Shown here: one piece after another, positions 7,701 through 11,144 of the stretch
Numbering within the stretch: position 1 is the stretch's first letter
Layout: every line of letters begins with the position of its first letter
Assembly: GCA_052387115.1 (NCBI GenBank)
Contig: JBQTJM010000170.1
Span: 1 to 11,144 of the forward strand
Source of the DNA: JACCXJ01 sp052387115
GTDB lineage: Bacteria > Pseudomonadota > Gammaproteobacteria > JACCXJ01
DNA length: 11,144 bases
Direction of reading: 5' to 3'
Notes under the pieces: model-generated
The model's input: the letters and a program-made list of their open reading frames with translations, nothing else
What the model was told of the DNA's origin: nothing
Database searches by the model: none
Translations under genes and position numbers: made by a program

Positions 7701-10700
7701 AGAGCTTGGCTAGATTCGCCGAGCTAATCCGTATCTCCCAGCCGCTATCCAGGTTCAACACCGGCGCCCGCGACAGGGTACGGAGAGCGAACTGTCGGGC
7801 GTCAGCAAGGTTCTCGAAACGCCGCGCCGCTTCGACCACCGCCACCGGCTCATGCTCGAACAGCCCCTCCGCCTGACCGAACGAACGTTCGGTGCTCCGG
7901 GAGTAGAACGGCCCGGGGCGGCCCAGGGCTGAGAACCCCTCGGCGGCGCTTCTCGCGTCTTTCCCGTAAAGGATATCCACCATTCTGATCTGATTGGCGG
8001 CGGCAAAGGCCCCCACGTTCCGTGCGTCCTCAAGGGCGGACGCCGCGCCTACCTTCACAGCCAGGCCATTCGCGTTCGTTTCGTGCAACGCAGCGTAGAG
8101 CGCTGATGCCCCGCGCCCCTTCTTGCCGGTGCGAAGCGTGCGCATATCCTCCGCGCTCATCTTCACCCACCCGACCGGCACGAGCTTGTTGTCAAGCAAC
8201 AGTATGCCGTCGCCGTCCTGATCCTTCATGATGTCGCGCATAGCGTCTGGCGACGTCATACGCGTGGCACTGCCCGAGGTGAAGTTGCGGAAGCGTCGCT
8301 CGGTCACCGGAACGGCGTGTGTGCGCCGGCCGGGTTTGATCTGTATTTCGCGCTCGCCCTTGGCGTCGTAGAAGCTGGCGTGGCCACCGGGGGAGACTAC
8401 GATCATCCCCTGCGACTCGATGCCCGTGCCATTCAGATTGGCGCCAAGGACATCAGTAATTTTGGCGTCGGCGACGCTCTGCTTAGGATCTCCCGAGGGA
8501 TGGTTATGAACGAACCAGACTTTGGTCGCGCCTTCGACGCTGTGGACGGAGCCAAGAAGTATCTGCCGCTCGATTTCGGTGGCTGCGGTTTCGCCTACCG
8601 TATGTCGAATGACCGCAAGGAGCTTGCCCGCCCTGCCGGTGACGACTGCCAACAGGCTTTCTTGGGCCTCCTTGCGCAGGGGTGCGATGAGATGAGCAAC
8701 CTCCTCTGGGCTCGTGACGCGGGTGAGCCCGGAACGGAACGAGCCGGTGGCTACCTGCTTGATCCGTCGCTTGAGGAGTCCTGGTCCTGCCCCTCGGGCG
8801 ATTCCTTCGGGCAGGTAGATGGCGGTTCTGTCTTGTACTCGGTTGGCGGGTCGTATGTCCCGAAGTCCGGCGGGCCCGCGAGTGGCCCCCCGATCCTGAT
8901 CTTTTCCTCTATCAGAGGGTAAGTGATACTGCGTTTCATCGTCGTCAAGTATAGCAGGCTCGGTTCCCGGAGAAGTGGCGGCCTCGTCGTCGTGCGACTT
9001 GATGCCCGTCGCCTCGAGCTTGGCCCGCGCTTGTGAACCAACCCGCTGCCGTATGGCCGCCACGATCGCGGGAACGTGCTCTCGATAGAACTTCGCGGCC
9101 TTCGGGTTCTCCTTCTCCAGGGGACCGATGAGCTGGCCGGCCTTGCGCTCCAAGCTCGCCAGATCCCGCTCGATGCCGGCGGCAGCGTAGGGGTCCGCCT
9201 CCTTCTCCATCGCCTCGACCCGGCCCCAGAGGCCGTGCAGGAGGCGTAAATACTCGTTGTGCGGGACCGCCCGACGTCCTGCGGGCTCATCGAGCACCTT
9301 CACATCTACGTTTGCGAGGCGCTTGATCTTGTCCGCTGTGGTCGGATTGGACTCGCGAATGGCGTGGATCCAGCGGTTCGCGACGGCCTCATCCAAGGCG
9401 GCTTCCGTGGCCGCCTCAATGTCACGGGCGGCGGCCGGCGCTTCTGGCGCGAGCGCTGCTGGCTTCTTTACATAGTAAAACCCGTGCCCCTGCGCCCCAT
9501 AAGGCTTGACCACAACCTCATATCCAGCCCTTGCCGGGATATCATTCCACGCGCGATTCTTCGCTGCTCCGTTTGTGCGCTCTTGCCTGGTAAGCAGGCG
9601 GATGAAAATCCCGCCTTCTGCCGGCTGCAAGGCCGCGTCCAGGGCGGTTCGAACGTCGGCGGGAGCGGCCGGCGCTTCAGGCGTGGCCGCCGTGGAGACC
9701 GATGGCGAAGCCTCGGCCGTCTCGCTGGCCAACCGGGGAGGCAGGAGCCCCGCCTTTGGGGGGGGCAGGACGAGCATACCGGCCTTCTCAGCGTGCTTGA
9801 TCGAGGCCTTGTCCATCGCCACGGGGAGCGACTTCAGCCCAGCGTCGCGTAGCACGGCCAACCGATGGCGGCCGTCCCCGAAGCTCACGCGGCCGTACGC
9901 ATCCACGTCAACCCATGACGCCGTGATGCTGTCATGGGTGGCGATCCATTCCTTGAAGCTCTGGTACCGGCCCTCGATGGCGGCGCCGCTCCCGCCCGGC
10001 CCCACATAGAAGGCCTTGTCCCGCGCCCAAGCGGCATCGAGCTTCGCCGTATCGATAAGCACGAGCTTCGCGCCGAGCCTTTTCGGTCGCGTGACCGAGA
10101 TCGTGCGCCCCTGGTAGGTGATCTGGTCCGTCCTGGGCTCGGGGGCCGCGACAGTTGCTACTTGATCGCTTTGCTGGCTTCGGGGGGCTGCTTGCGATCG
10201 ATCACCCGCTATTTCAGCGGGTTGCTTACTTGATGGTTGCTTGACGGCCGGCTGGTCCAGCAGCGACTCCTGTCCTCGCGCAGCGAGCTCGTCGGCCTCG
10301 AGGTCGGAACCGGTGAGACGGAAATCGCCTCGGGCGCGATCCGCTTCACGTTTCCGCTTCGCCGCGGCCTCTTGCTCGGCCGCGCGCCGCTCGGCCTCTA
10401 GCTGGCCTTGTTCGCGCTCGGCGAGGTCTGCCGCGGTGTAGCTTTCGAGGAGGGGGACATTTCGATCAAGCCCCGCTTCTGTGCCTCGCGGACTATTACT
10501 TGCCACCGCTCCCGCGGCGTCAGTTTCGAGAGCGCGTCTGCCGCCCTCCGCCGTTTCAATTCCAGATCCTTGTCCGCCACTTTGCACCTCGTCGGCGATG
10601 AACACATCGACGTCTTCGTCGGGCAGAGCGGCGAGTGGCATCTCGGCCTCTGCCATCTTCCCCCGGCGCGCGCCGCGCGCTGCCGGCACGATGGGTTCCG

Positions 10701-11144
10701 GCCCGGTGACACTTTCCGCGATCGGCGGGCTGGAAACCGACGAAACCGGCGATTGGGCAGAGGGGCTTTCTCCCGGAGCCGGAGCGGGCGCCGGCGGCGC
10801 GGCGAGTATACGAAGGGGGAGGTTGGGAGGGGGTTGCGCCGCGTCCGCCTCGAACGCGGCCCGGACCTCTGCCTCGCGCTTCTTGGGGAACACCCATCCA
10901 CGCCGGTTCCCGTTCCAGAGGCCGCGTAGGGTCTTGATCCGGTCTTTCTGCGCCTCGCTGCCCGCGCGCACGATGATGGACTTGTCGTTCAGCGCCTCGA
11001 TGCGCAGGGGTGCCGTGCCATCAGCGTCTTCGGCGGGACGCCTTGCAGATTTGATCTGAGGGTTCCGATTTGCGAGGCCCGCACCCCCACCCTGGCCTCC
11101 CCCTTCGTAAGGGGGAGGAGAAGAGGGAGTTAACTCTCCCCTTT
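1735..11144 (-). CDS. Giant polyvalent protein (phage/conjugative-element effector), 5'-partial, frameshifted near its C-terminus
   Basis: The frame runs without a stop from the window edge to TGA at 1735-1737: 3,078 codons from a GTG at 10971 plus 57 open codons upstream. That GTG has no Shine-Dalgarno and cuts a recognisable small domain in half, so the real start probably lies beyond 11144. Domains in order (residues from the GTG) are ParB-like (283-398), RadC-like JAB (740-872) with a second unit (883-1001), LPD3-like (1041-1188), an LPD domain with HELQH (1264-1715, interrupted), a HELGVH domain (1741-1922), LPD domains with EEIQSDW (1946-2462), BECR-like nuclease (2468-2600), ART-PolyVal (2655-2812) and a helical tail. 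This order is typical of polyvalent proteins injected or transferred with mobile elements to counter or manipulate the recipient cell. Residues 1310-1546 are antisense to an inserted HNH gene. The last 19 residues are out of frame; the natural continuation is at 1-1795. Confidence 0.85.
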   Translation of the reverse strand, partial: RGELTPSSPPPYEGGGQGGGAGLANRNPQIKSARRPAEDADGTAPLRIEALNDKSIIVRAGSEAQKDRIKTLRGLWNGNRRGWVFPKKREAEVRAAFEADAAQPPPNLPLRILAAPPAPAPAPGESPSAQSPVSSVSSPPIAESVTGPEPIVPAARGARRGKMAEAEMPLAALPDEDVDVFIADEVQSGGQGSGIETAEGGRRALETDAAGAVASNSPRGTEAGLDRNVPLLESYTAADLAEREQGQLEAERRAAEQEAAAKRKREADRARGDFRLTGSDLEADELAARGQESLLDQPAVKQPSSKQPAEIAGDRSQAAPRSQQSDQVATVAAPEPRTDQITYQGRTISVTRPKRLGAKLVLIDTAKLDAAWARDKAFYVGPGGSGAAIEGRYQSFKEWIATHDSITASWVDVDAYGRVSFGDGRHRLAVLRDAGLKSLPVAMDKASIKHAEKAGMLVLPPPKAGLLPPRLASETAEASPSVSTAATPEAPAAPADVRTALDAALQPAEGGIFIRLLTRQERTNGAAKNRAWNDIPARAGYEVVVKPYGAQGHGFYYVKKPAALAPEAPAAARDIEAATEAALDEAVANRWIHAIRESNPTTADKIKRLANVDVKVLDEPAGRRAVPHNEYLRLLHGLWGRVEAMEKEADPYAAAGIERDLASLERKAGQLIGPLEKENPKAAKFYREHVPAIVAAIRQRVGSQARAKLEATGIKSHDDEAATSPGTEPAILDDDETQYHLPSDRGKDQDRGATRGPAGLRDIRPANRVQDRTAIYLPEGIARGAGPGLLKRRIKQVATGSFRSGLTRVTSPEEVAHLIAPLRKEAQESLLAVVTGRAGKLLAVIRHTVGETAATEIERQILLGSVHSVEGATKVWFVHNHPSGDPKQSVADAKITDVLGANLNGTGIESQGMIVVSPGGHASFYDAKGEREIQIKPGRRTHAVPVTERRFRNFTSGSATRMTSPDAMRDIMKDQDGDGILLLDNKLVPVGWVKMSAEDMRTLRTGKKGRGASALYAALHETNANGLAVKVGAASALEDARNVGAFAAANQIRMVDILYGKDARSAAEGFSALGRPGPFYSRSTERSFGQAEGLFEHEPVAVVEAARRFENLADARQFALRTLSRAPVLNLDSGWEIRISSANLAKLFSASSLQKSRMPAHLNAVSVLPELLENAVLADSHPDRKSSGKPGERNIEAVHRLYAPFADGGNVYRVKLTVLEYASAEQGRGFKNYELAEIGFPARDGRKASQASPRIPLTPGQRPDNISVAEIEDPAVIKLVSADLETGGSGRPAGSALSIADLLRGTVRDSDGQPFTAESTGARYSYLGEKATKVPQHALAAARAYAEEGIPMEQIRKTTGWFKGPDSEKEFSGAGVWPKFFKASSSPEGAVDRVPAYSKLFSDLLVSKAFKSEGLGGLDVPTQRLVLSTVLSALHNTQVRNLVIERIPVDVVNKLTAGKLTPGVLFNNMPMLADLLSVNADKSIPFTIDRASSNAGIVREVARSATELFQSKPRIFDDAESLPAVITDEAGKFYASLGLPTARIGTKKQAGFTPLDSARASVDGKTAYMALDSRHAPSETNVFDSGSLSQNIKEVTKRPFPEAKWRFEISDEDATFRRGYRKGETVGEVLDHRQLFANYPSLADMNLVWRSDLPEKVLGGYTVAANAIHVNANRTLEEIRSALLHELQHAVQVIEGFARGGSPKDKAFVSAVAAMGIDVNDPDAMMSAYERLMGEVEARDVQARADLTAEELRERPPYVSQGIPESDFIVRHEGDVAAEHGPPQAQLQQGNQKPGPAGLSVSGVRETLAGRFGAGVGKLIEAGTLRIVQHESEIPRRLNDGKGGIRGVYDPRTDLTWMVADNLNAADAPGVFLHELGVHFGLERMVGSKKYEEIIAEVKRMEAAGDPAALAARAAIPTGTRAAALDDELVAYLVEKHPELPLVKRILAAIRAFLFKHGLIKNIKAEDVVALARAAARHAARTPTLPSPATQGRESPAYSGSPLWYSEMARFVDQKAPGKAPPGEWKKLLDTWAKAGKFKGDELEWSGVQEWLDLRSGPVTKGEVLDFVRDNGVRVEETTLGATNTWVVSDGDEDSYFHTEREAAQYAEEQGIEVTDDSVFMREKGPGSTKYAQWQLPGGENYRELLLTLPTLPTLPTLPPQGGLPSGWVVRDARTAYGDPAFEVVDTAGEVQAFSRDRDQAIAHARARIEGSPGIVQVSTTGFRAGHFEQPNILAHVRFNERTDAEGKRVLFLEEIQSDWAQKGKREGFASYLARRTDLSSTGKKLGLPPAPFVGKTEAWVGLALKRMIRYAAENGFDRVAWTTGEQQVERYDLRKQIAQLRYRKNKDGTYHIDGTPVGESTLVDIADNVPEERLEDHVGKELAKKMIGGEGTPDSYGNKSFFKTDLKVGGEGMHAFYDKIVPNVANGLLKKLGGEKLVRVPLQTGHPRFAYIKDGPFAWKIGDRSKQGSRAYWIQEGIEEEEEAKRIVARLNREHPDSEQRGFDITPDMRASAMRGLPLFSRQADVANSIARGQAAMDRVIRSRGDEMEAMERGGLGKIAFLWGNAGRLDARKGRYVEGGGVAHIIAQRNLEGKDGEATARAMPDVIALGDVGPVYGPPGGKRVNVHHQGKTAVLSLYHFGQERLWLLTGWEEGPGDAEGVNPNDTYAPTPSGIRAEEGAGPESTIEPAGGQIKGPQARTKVGRDRTDDQTQTQEFKRWFGDSVVTETRNTGGPPKIVYHGTRADVYAFKPGRDVGIYFSDSAADASEFSVSYPTSGANGAPRVMPVYLALRNPLIRDLDGELFEPDITEDAIAEAKANGHDGIILNDIVNFEGSAPSTTYVVFNPAQIKSSIGNNGAFDASNPDIRYSRATPPEGAPPDPGTPEGSAAAVDRIGEAMRATRHGWGAIKSKVLEDWRPAWLGLFTRRQLVDIGQGMVPELANYDRAVQAMDADRNQFDDEAHEVAEVSAAYVRANKKEADQLFDLMHSATLAGVDPADRFRPSINREEAFKEMASLRRRMRTRPGEADVLQAQIDQIMTRLSNERVRKKAHPGLARRYWGLTQDAKVVYAKMRDLYKKRFDEREAALIQRIRDAEADERWKARLIADIKHRFETARLRRRTSRSRASATTGSRP
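1783..1800 (-). other. Frameshift site detaching the PLxRFG C-terminus
   Basis: On the minus strand the natural protein leaves the giant frame within ACCGCGCGCCTCC: after GAG ACC GCG the continuation reads GCG CCT CCG. One base is missing, or a -1 shift is needed. The site is a CG-repeat next to a small GGCGC/GCGCC hairpin, a typical place for deletion or sequencing error. No slippery heptamer is present. Confidence 0.7.
1801..2484 (-). other. Helical region leading to the PLxRFG domain
   Basis: Residues 2830-3057 are almost entirely helical and charged, with EDWRPAWLGLFTRRQLVDIG, MVPELANYDRAVQAMDADRN, QLFDLMHSATLAGVDP and AHPGLARRYWGLTQDAK. I recall this arrangement just before PLxRFG in related proteins. 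The natural sequence ends at HRFET (about 1798) and continues in another frame. Confidence 0.55.
2536..3009 (-). other. ADP-ribosyltransferase domain (ART-PolyVal type)
   Basis: Residues 2655-2812 start with QEFKRWFGDSVV, then IVYHGT (2681-2686), GIYFSDSAADA, MPVYLALRNPLI, GHDGIILNDI, TYVVFNPAQIKSSIGN and FDASNPDIRYSR. This is the complete pattern of the ADP-ribosyltransferase fold named for polyvalent proteins: the YHGT strand binds NAD and the IYFSD strand follows. Such enzymes transfer ADP-ribose to host proteins. The target is unknown. GC is lower than in the neighbouring domains. Confidence 0.8.
3172..3570 (-). other. BECR-fold (barnase/colicin E5-like) nuclease domain
   Basis: Residues 2468-2600 include GGLGKIAFLWGN, YVEGGGVAHIIAQRNLEGKDG, MPDVIALGDVGP, VNVHHQGKTAVLSLY and LWLLTGWEEG. 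A GGxxHII helix followed by strands ending in VLSLY and WLLTGW is the pattern of phage barnase-EndoU-colicin-RelE-like nucleases. Such domains cut RNA, or have become inactive, in toxins and polyvalent proteins. H2528 (in VAHII) is a plausible catalytic or structural residue; activity is inferred. Confidence 0.65.
3586..4650 (-). other. LPD domain with EEIQSDW and WTTGEQQ signatures
   Basis: Residues 2108-2462 hold GFRAGHFEQPNILAHVRFNE, VLFLEEIQSDWAQKGK, EAWVGLALKRMIRYAAENGF, VAWTTGEQQVERYDL, GKELAKKMI, LKVGGEGMHAFYDKIVPN and finally FDITPDMRASAMRGLPLFSR. These signatures in this order mark a widespread but functionally uncharacterised block of phage and conjugative-element polyvalent proteins. 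Composition falls to about 48% GC around 3721-3780, well below the flanks. Confidence 0.7.
4667..4702 (-). repeat. Four-unit 9-bp tandem repeat coding TLP units
   Basis: The plus-strand units are GGCAACGTC, GGCAACGTC, GGCAGCGTC and GGCAGCGTC, contiguous from 4667 to 4702. They encode repeated Thr-Leu-Pro units in the giant protein, followed by PQGGLPSG. The unit length keeps the frame, so copy-number change would lengthen or shorten the linker without breaking the gene. Confidence 0.8.
4702..5136 (-). other. LPD domain preceding the EEIQSDW domain
   Basis: Residues 1946-2090 contain LWYSEMARFVDQKAPGK, PPGEWKKLLD, GDELEWSGVQEWLD and VTKGEVLDFVRDNGVRVEE, then a small unit with TWVVSDGDEDSYFHTEREA, and end with YAQWQLPGGENYRELLLTLP. 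I recall this block as a common lead-in to the EEIQSDW block in phage polyvalent proteins. No catalytic function is known to me. Confidence 0.6.
5163..5200 (+). repeat. REP-like palindrome translated in frame (copy A)
   Basis: CCCTCCCCTGC (5163-5173) pairs with GCGGGGGAGGG (5177-5187) around GTA, an 11-bp stem with one T-G pair, followed by CAGGGTGGGGGTC. The palindrome plus the CAGGGTGGGGGT arm matches copy B at 11083-11118 in reverse orientation. The giant protein reads it as TPTLPSPATQGRES, a linker between the HELGVH domain and the next LPD domain. Confidence 0.75.
5206..5751 (-). other. Metallopeptidase-like domain with HELGVH motif
   Basis: Residues 1741-1922 begin with SGVRETLAGRFG, followed by TLRIVQHESEIP, a strand region with VYDPRTDLTWMV, then FLHELGVHFGLE (HELGVH at 5506-5523) and a helical end with AYLVEKHPELP and RILAAIRAFLF. 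HExGVH with a following Gly-Leu is a recurring signature in polyvalent proteins and resembles, but is not identical to, the HExxH zinc motif. It sits next to the HELQH domain, giving two metalloprotease-like units in tandem. Confidence 0.6.
5746..5766 (-). terminator. Terminator-like hairpin translated at a domain junction
   Basis: AAGCCCGGC (5746-5754) and GCCGGGCTT (5758-5766) form a perfect 9-bp GC-rich stem with a three-base loop. On the minus strand it is followed by TCTGTTTCTG, which is T-rich though not uninterrupted. It encodes the linker KPGPAGLS between the HELQH and HELGVH domains. Its form is that of a rho-independent terminator, but it lies inside an open frame. It may be a relic of a boundary between once separate genes, or a weak attenuator. 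Confidence 0.45.
6354..6382 (+). promoter_or_regulatory. Possible extended -10 promoter for the HNH gene
   Basis: TTGTGA (6354-6359) is a weak -35 match, followed after 17 bases by GATAAA (6377-6382), which is preceded by TGT to give an extended -10. It lies in an AT-richer stretch (about 47% GC over 6361-6420), 35 bases before the HNH start. Transcription from here would run antisense to the polyvalent mRNA. The matches are partial, so this is tentative. Confidence 0.35.
6409..6414 (+). promoter_or_regulatory. Shine-Dalgarno GGAGGG of the HNH gene
   Basis: GGAGGG lies three to four bases before ATG 6418. The spacing is slightly short, but it is the only good ribosome site near a start in this frame, and it fixes the start together with the in-frame stop at 6379-6381. 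Confidence 0.7.
6418..7029 (+). CDS. HNH homing-type endonuclease, inserted antisense within the polyvalent gene
   Basis: This is an intact 203-residue protein. Two treble-clef zinc fingers come first (C6-x2-C9 with C30-x3-C34; C49-x2-C52 with C70-x3-C74). The HNH_3-type core follows, with the segment REHRHVVEQH at about 103-112, VHHIDGN (123-129) and NNEISNL (132-138). The C-terminus (about 156-195) is a helix-turn-helix with YKQVGEQLGVSGHTI. HNH enzymes of this kind nick or cut a specific site and copy their gene into alleles lacking it. The ATG follows GGAGGG, and an in-frame TAA at 6379-6381 excludes a longer start. Codon use is foreign: seven AGA and one AGG arginine codons, and about 50% GC against 65-68% nearby. 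The gene sits tail-to-head against the giant frame with codons exactly aligned. It is free-standing: no intron core or intein domain surrounds it. Confidence 0.92.
   Translation: MPTVQCHVCGLPVHRSPRGIKRSKSGLFFCSNACRGQAQRGVELTGFVCYHCRKAFRIIKNSRLGLKQFCSRACYLAHNTSIARGTIDREGYRLISINGKQVREHRHVVEQHTGRKLPRRKLVHHIDGNTLNNEISNLRVMKRGEHSREHQPLSWDIEAAKALRLKGLTYKQVGEQLGVSGHTIYCTLWARGCLEEFRPHPRP
7026..7043 (+). repeat. Perfect 7-bp inverted repeat across the HNH stop codon and the insertion edge
   Basis: CTGAGAA (7026-7032) and TTCTCAG (7037-7043) are perfectly complementary around a four-base loop. The HNH stop TGA (7027-7029) lies in the left arm, and the right arm ends where the host motif GWFKGPD begins. 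There is no T-tract on either side, so it is not a canonical intrinsic terminator. It may stabilise the HNH mRNA 3' end or mark the end of the mobile unit. Confidence 0.6.
7408..7851 (-). other. LPD3-like (BECR-related) domain
   Basis: Residues 1041-1188 contain LDSGWEIRISS, LPELLENAVLADSHPDRK, the segment AVHRLYAPF and GGNVYRVKLTVLEY. This order (helix with a buried acidic/His patch, then two strands ending in VKLTV) matches, as I recall it, the large-polyvalent-associated domain LPD3, considered related to barnase/EndoU/colicin/RelE-type nucleases. The assignment rests on recalled family pattern. Confidence 0.6.
7969..8325 (-). other. Second unit following the RadC-like domain
   Basis: Residues 883-1001 run from PVTERRFRNF through DGDGILLLDNKLVPVGWVKM to MVDILYG. 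I recall this unit directly after RadC-like domains in related phage and ICE proteins. It contains strands resembling an MPN fold but none of the histidine metal ligands, so it may be an inactive partner. It ends just before a PFYSRS linker. Confidence 0.5.
8356..8754 (-). other. RadC-like JAB/MPN metal-binding domain
   Basis: Residues 740-872 carry VHNHPSGDPKQSVAD (8467-8511). The H822-x-H824 pair, S832 and D835 are the full JAMM zinc-binding set, in the RadC (UPF0758) arrangement HNHPSG-D-P-x-x-S-x-x-D. RadC-like JAB domains recur in polyvalent proteins and in anti-restriction islands, and their substrate is not settled. All metal ligands are present, so the domain may be active as a hydrolase or peptidase. 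Confidence 0.85.
8755..9777 (-). other. Unrecognised linker and helical region of the polyvalent protein
   Basis: Residues 399-739 hold a Pro/Ala linker, a short unit around 452-503 with RAGYEVVVKPYG and GHGFYYVKKP, a second Pro/Ala linker, and a helical block (about 519-658) rich in Glu, Lys and Arg. A polar linker then leads into the JAB domain. I recognise no known family or catalytic motif here. Confidence 0.5.
9778..10125 (-). other. ParB-like domain
   Basis: Residues 283-398 end with SFGDGRHRLAVLRDAGLKSLPVAM; the GDGRHR core lies at 9862-9879. A G-D-G-R-H-R loop followed by a helix and a short strand is the pattern of ParB/sulfiredoxin-fold domains seen in polyvalent proteins such as the DdrB group. 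These domains bind nucleotide and may act as nucleases or DNA-binding switches. Activity here cannot be judged from sequence alone. Confidence 0.6.
10204..10222. repeat. Small hairpin in an interdomain linker
   Basis: ACCCGCT (10204-10210) and AGCGGGT (10216-10222) pair perfectly around ATTTC. It lies in the Gln/Ser/Pro-rich linker (residues 240-280, including KQPSSKQP) before the ParB-like domain. There is no T-tract. It may be chance or a degraded repeat. Confidence 0.35.
10460..10586 (-). other. Segment whose natural protein lies in a shifted frame (compensating indels)
   Basis: Within the giant frame, residues 130-170 are Gly/Ala/Ser-rich and featureless. The neighbouring frame over the same DNA reads KVADKDLELKRRR followed by LTPRERWQVIVREAQKRGL, a charged helical sequence that joins naturally to IADEV before it and VPLLESYTAADL after it. 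The simplest reading is a one-base insertion near 10584 and a one-base loss near 10460. Either these are sequencing errors or the gene carries a compensated pair of mutations. Confidence 0.65.
10846..11007 (-). other. Small basic N-terminal domain of the polyvalent protein
   Basis: From RIEAL at about 11004 through the segment WNGNRRGWVFPKKREAEVR, the sequence forms a compact unit rich in basic and aromatic residues. It looks like the short domain found next to helicase or other modules in phage and plasmid multidomain proteins. It crosses the apparent GTG start at 10971, which argues that translation begins further upstream. A Pro/Ala/Ser-rich linker follows (residues 45-98). Function unknown. 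Confidence 0.5.
11083..11130 (-). repeat. REP-like palindrome translated in frame (copy B)
   Basis: CCTCCCCCTT (11096-11105) and AAGGGGGAGG (11109-11118) form a perfect 10-bp hairpin with a CGT loop, flanked by a CACCCCCACCCTGG arm. The giant frame translates it as a Ser/Pro/Gly-rich peptide (SSPPPYEGGGQGGG). The same arm plus palindrome recurs in opposite orientation at 5163-5200. This resembles dispersed REP elements common in proteobacteria, usually intergenic, here apparently read as protein or as part of the untranslated lead-in. Confidence 0.7.

Noticed and set aside
8317..8922. Plus-strand frame of about 200 codons
   Set aside because: It is the reverse reading of the RadC-like JAB domain, whose metal-binding motif is clear on the minus strand.
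10969..10971. GTG as the true start of the giant protein
   Set aside because: There is no Shine-Dalgarno, and the frame is open upstream with the small N-terminal domain continuing across it. No ATG, GTG or TTG occurs in frame between here and the window edge.

Overview
The window is almost entirely one giant, GC-rich reading frame on the minus strand. It encodes a multidomain polyvalent protein of the kind carried by phages, prophages and conjugative elements. The frame is open at both window edges: it continues upstream past 11144 and, after a frameshift near 1795, downstream past 1. About 3,700 codons of this one gene are present and neither the true start nor the true stop is visible. The flanks are about 65-68% GC, and REP-like palindromes are embedded in frame. 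Together these suggest a mobile or accessory region of a GC-rich proteobacterium; I do not claim a species.

Reading the minus strand from 11144 to 1, the layout is: a Pro/Gly-rich REP-derived segment; a small basic N-terminal domain; a stretch where the natural protein lies in another frame (about 10460-10586); a charged coiled region; a ParB-like domain (DGRHR); poorly recognised helical segments; a RadC-like JAB/MPN domain (HNHPSGDP..S..D) with a second related unit; an LPD3-like domain; an LPD domain with HELQH, split by an insertion; a second HELGVH domain; an LPD pair with EEIQSDW and WTTGEQQ signatures; a barnase/colicin-like (BECR) domain; an ADP-ribosyltransferase of the ART-PolyVal type; a helical segment; and, in a shifted frame, the PLxRFG/LPD38-like C-terminus. 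Such proteins are thought to be delivered with the mobile element and to act in the new host against defence systems or host functions.

The most striking feature is an intact HNH endonuclease gene at 6418-7029 on the plus strand, lying inside the giant minus-strand gene and exactly opposed to it codon for codon. It has its own promoter-like sequence and Shine-Dalgarno, AGA-rich codon use and lower GC. It splits what I recognise as one continuous signature (GWFKGPD followed by KWRFEIS) of the host protein. The inserted unit (about 6334-7044, a multiple of three) is open in the host frame, so the giant ORF reads through it as a meaningless antisense peptide of about 237 residues.

The other oddities are two compensating frameshifts near the N-terminus, a third just before the PLxRFG motif, a four-unit 9-bp tandem repeat, two translated REP-like palindromes in opposite orientations, and a translated terminator-like hairpin at a domain junction. 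No stretch over 300 bases is without a coding assignment. I saw no tRNA, rRNA, CRISPR array or IS transposase.
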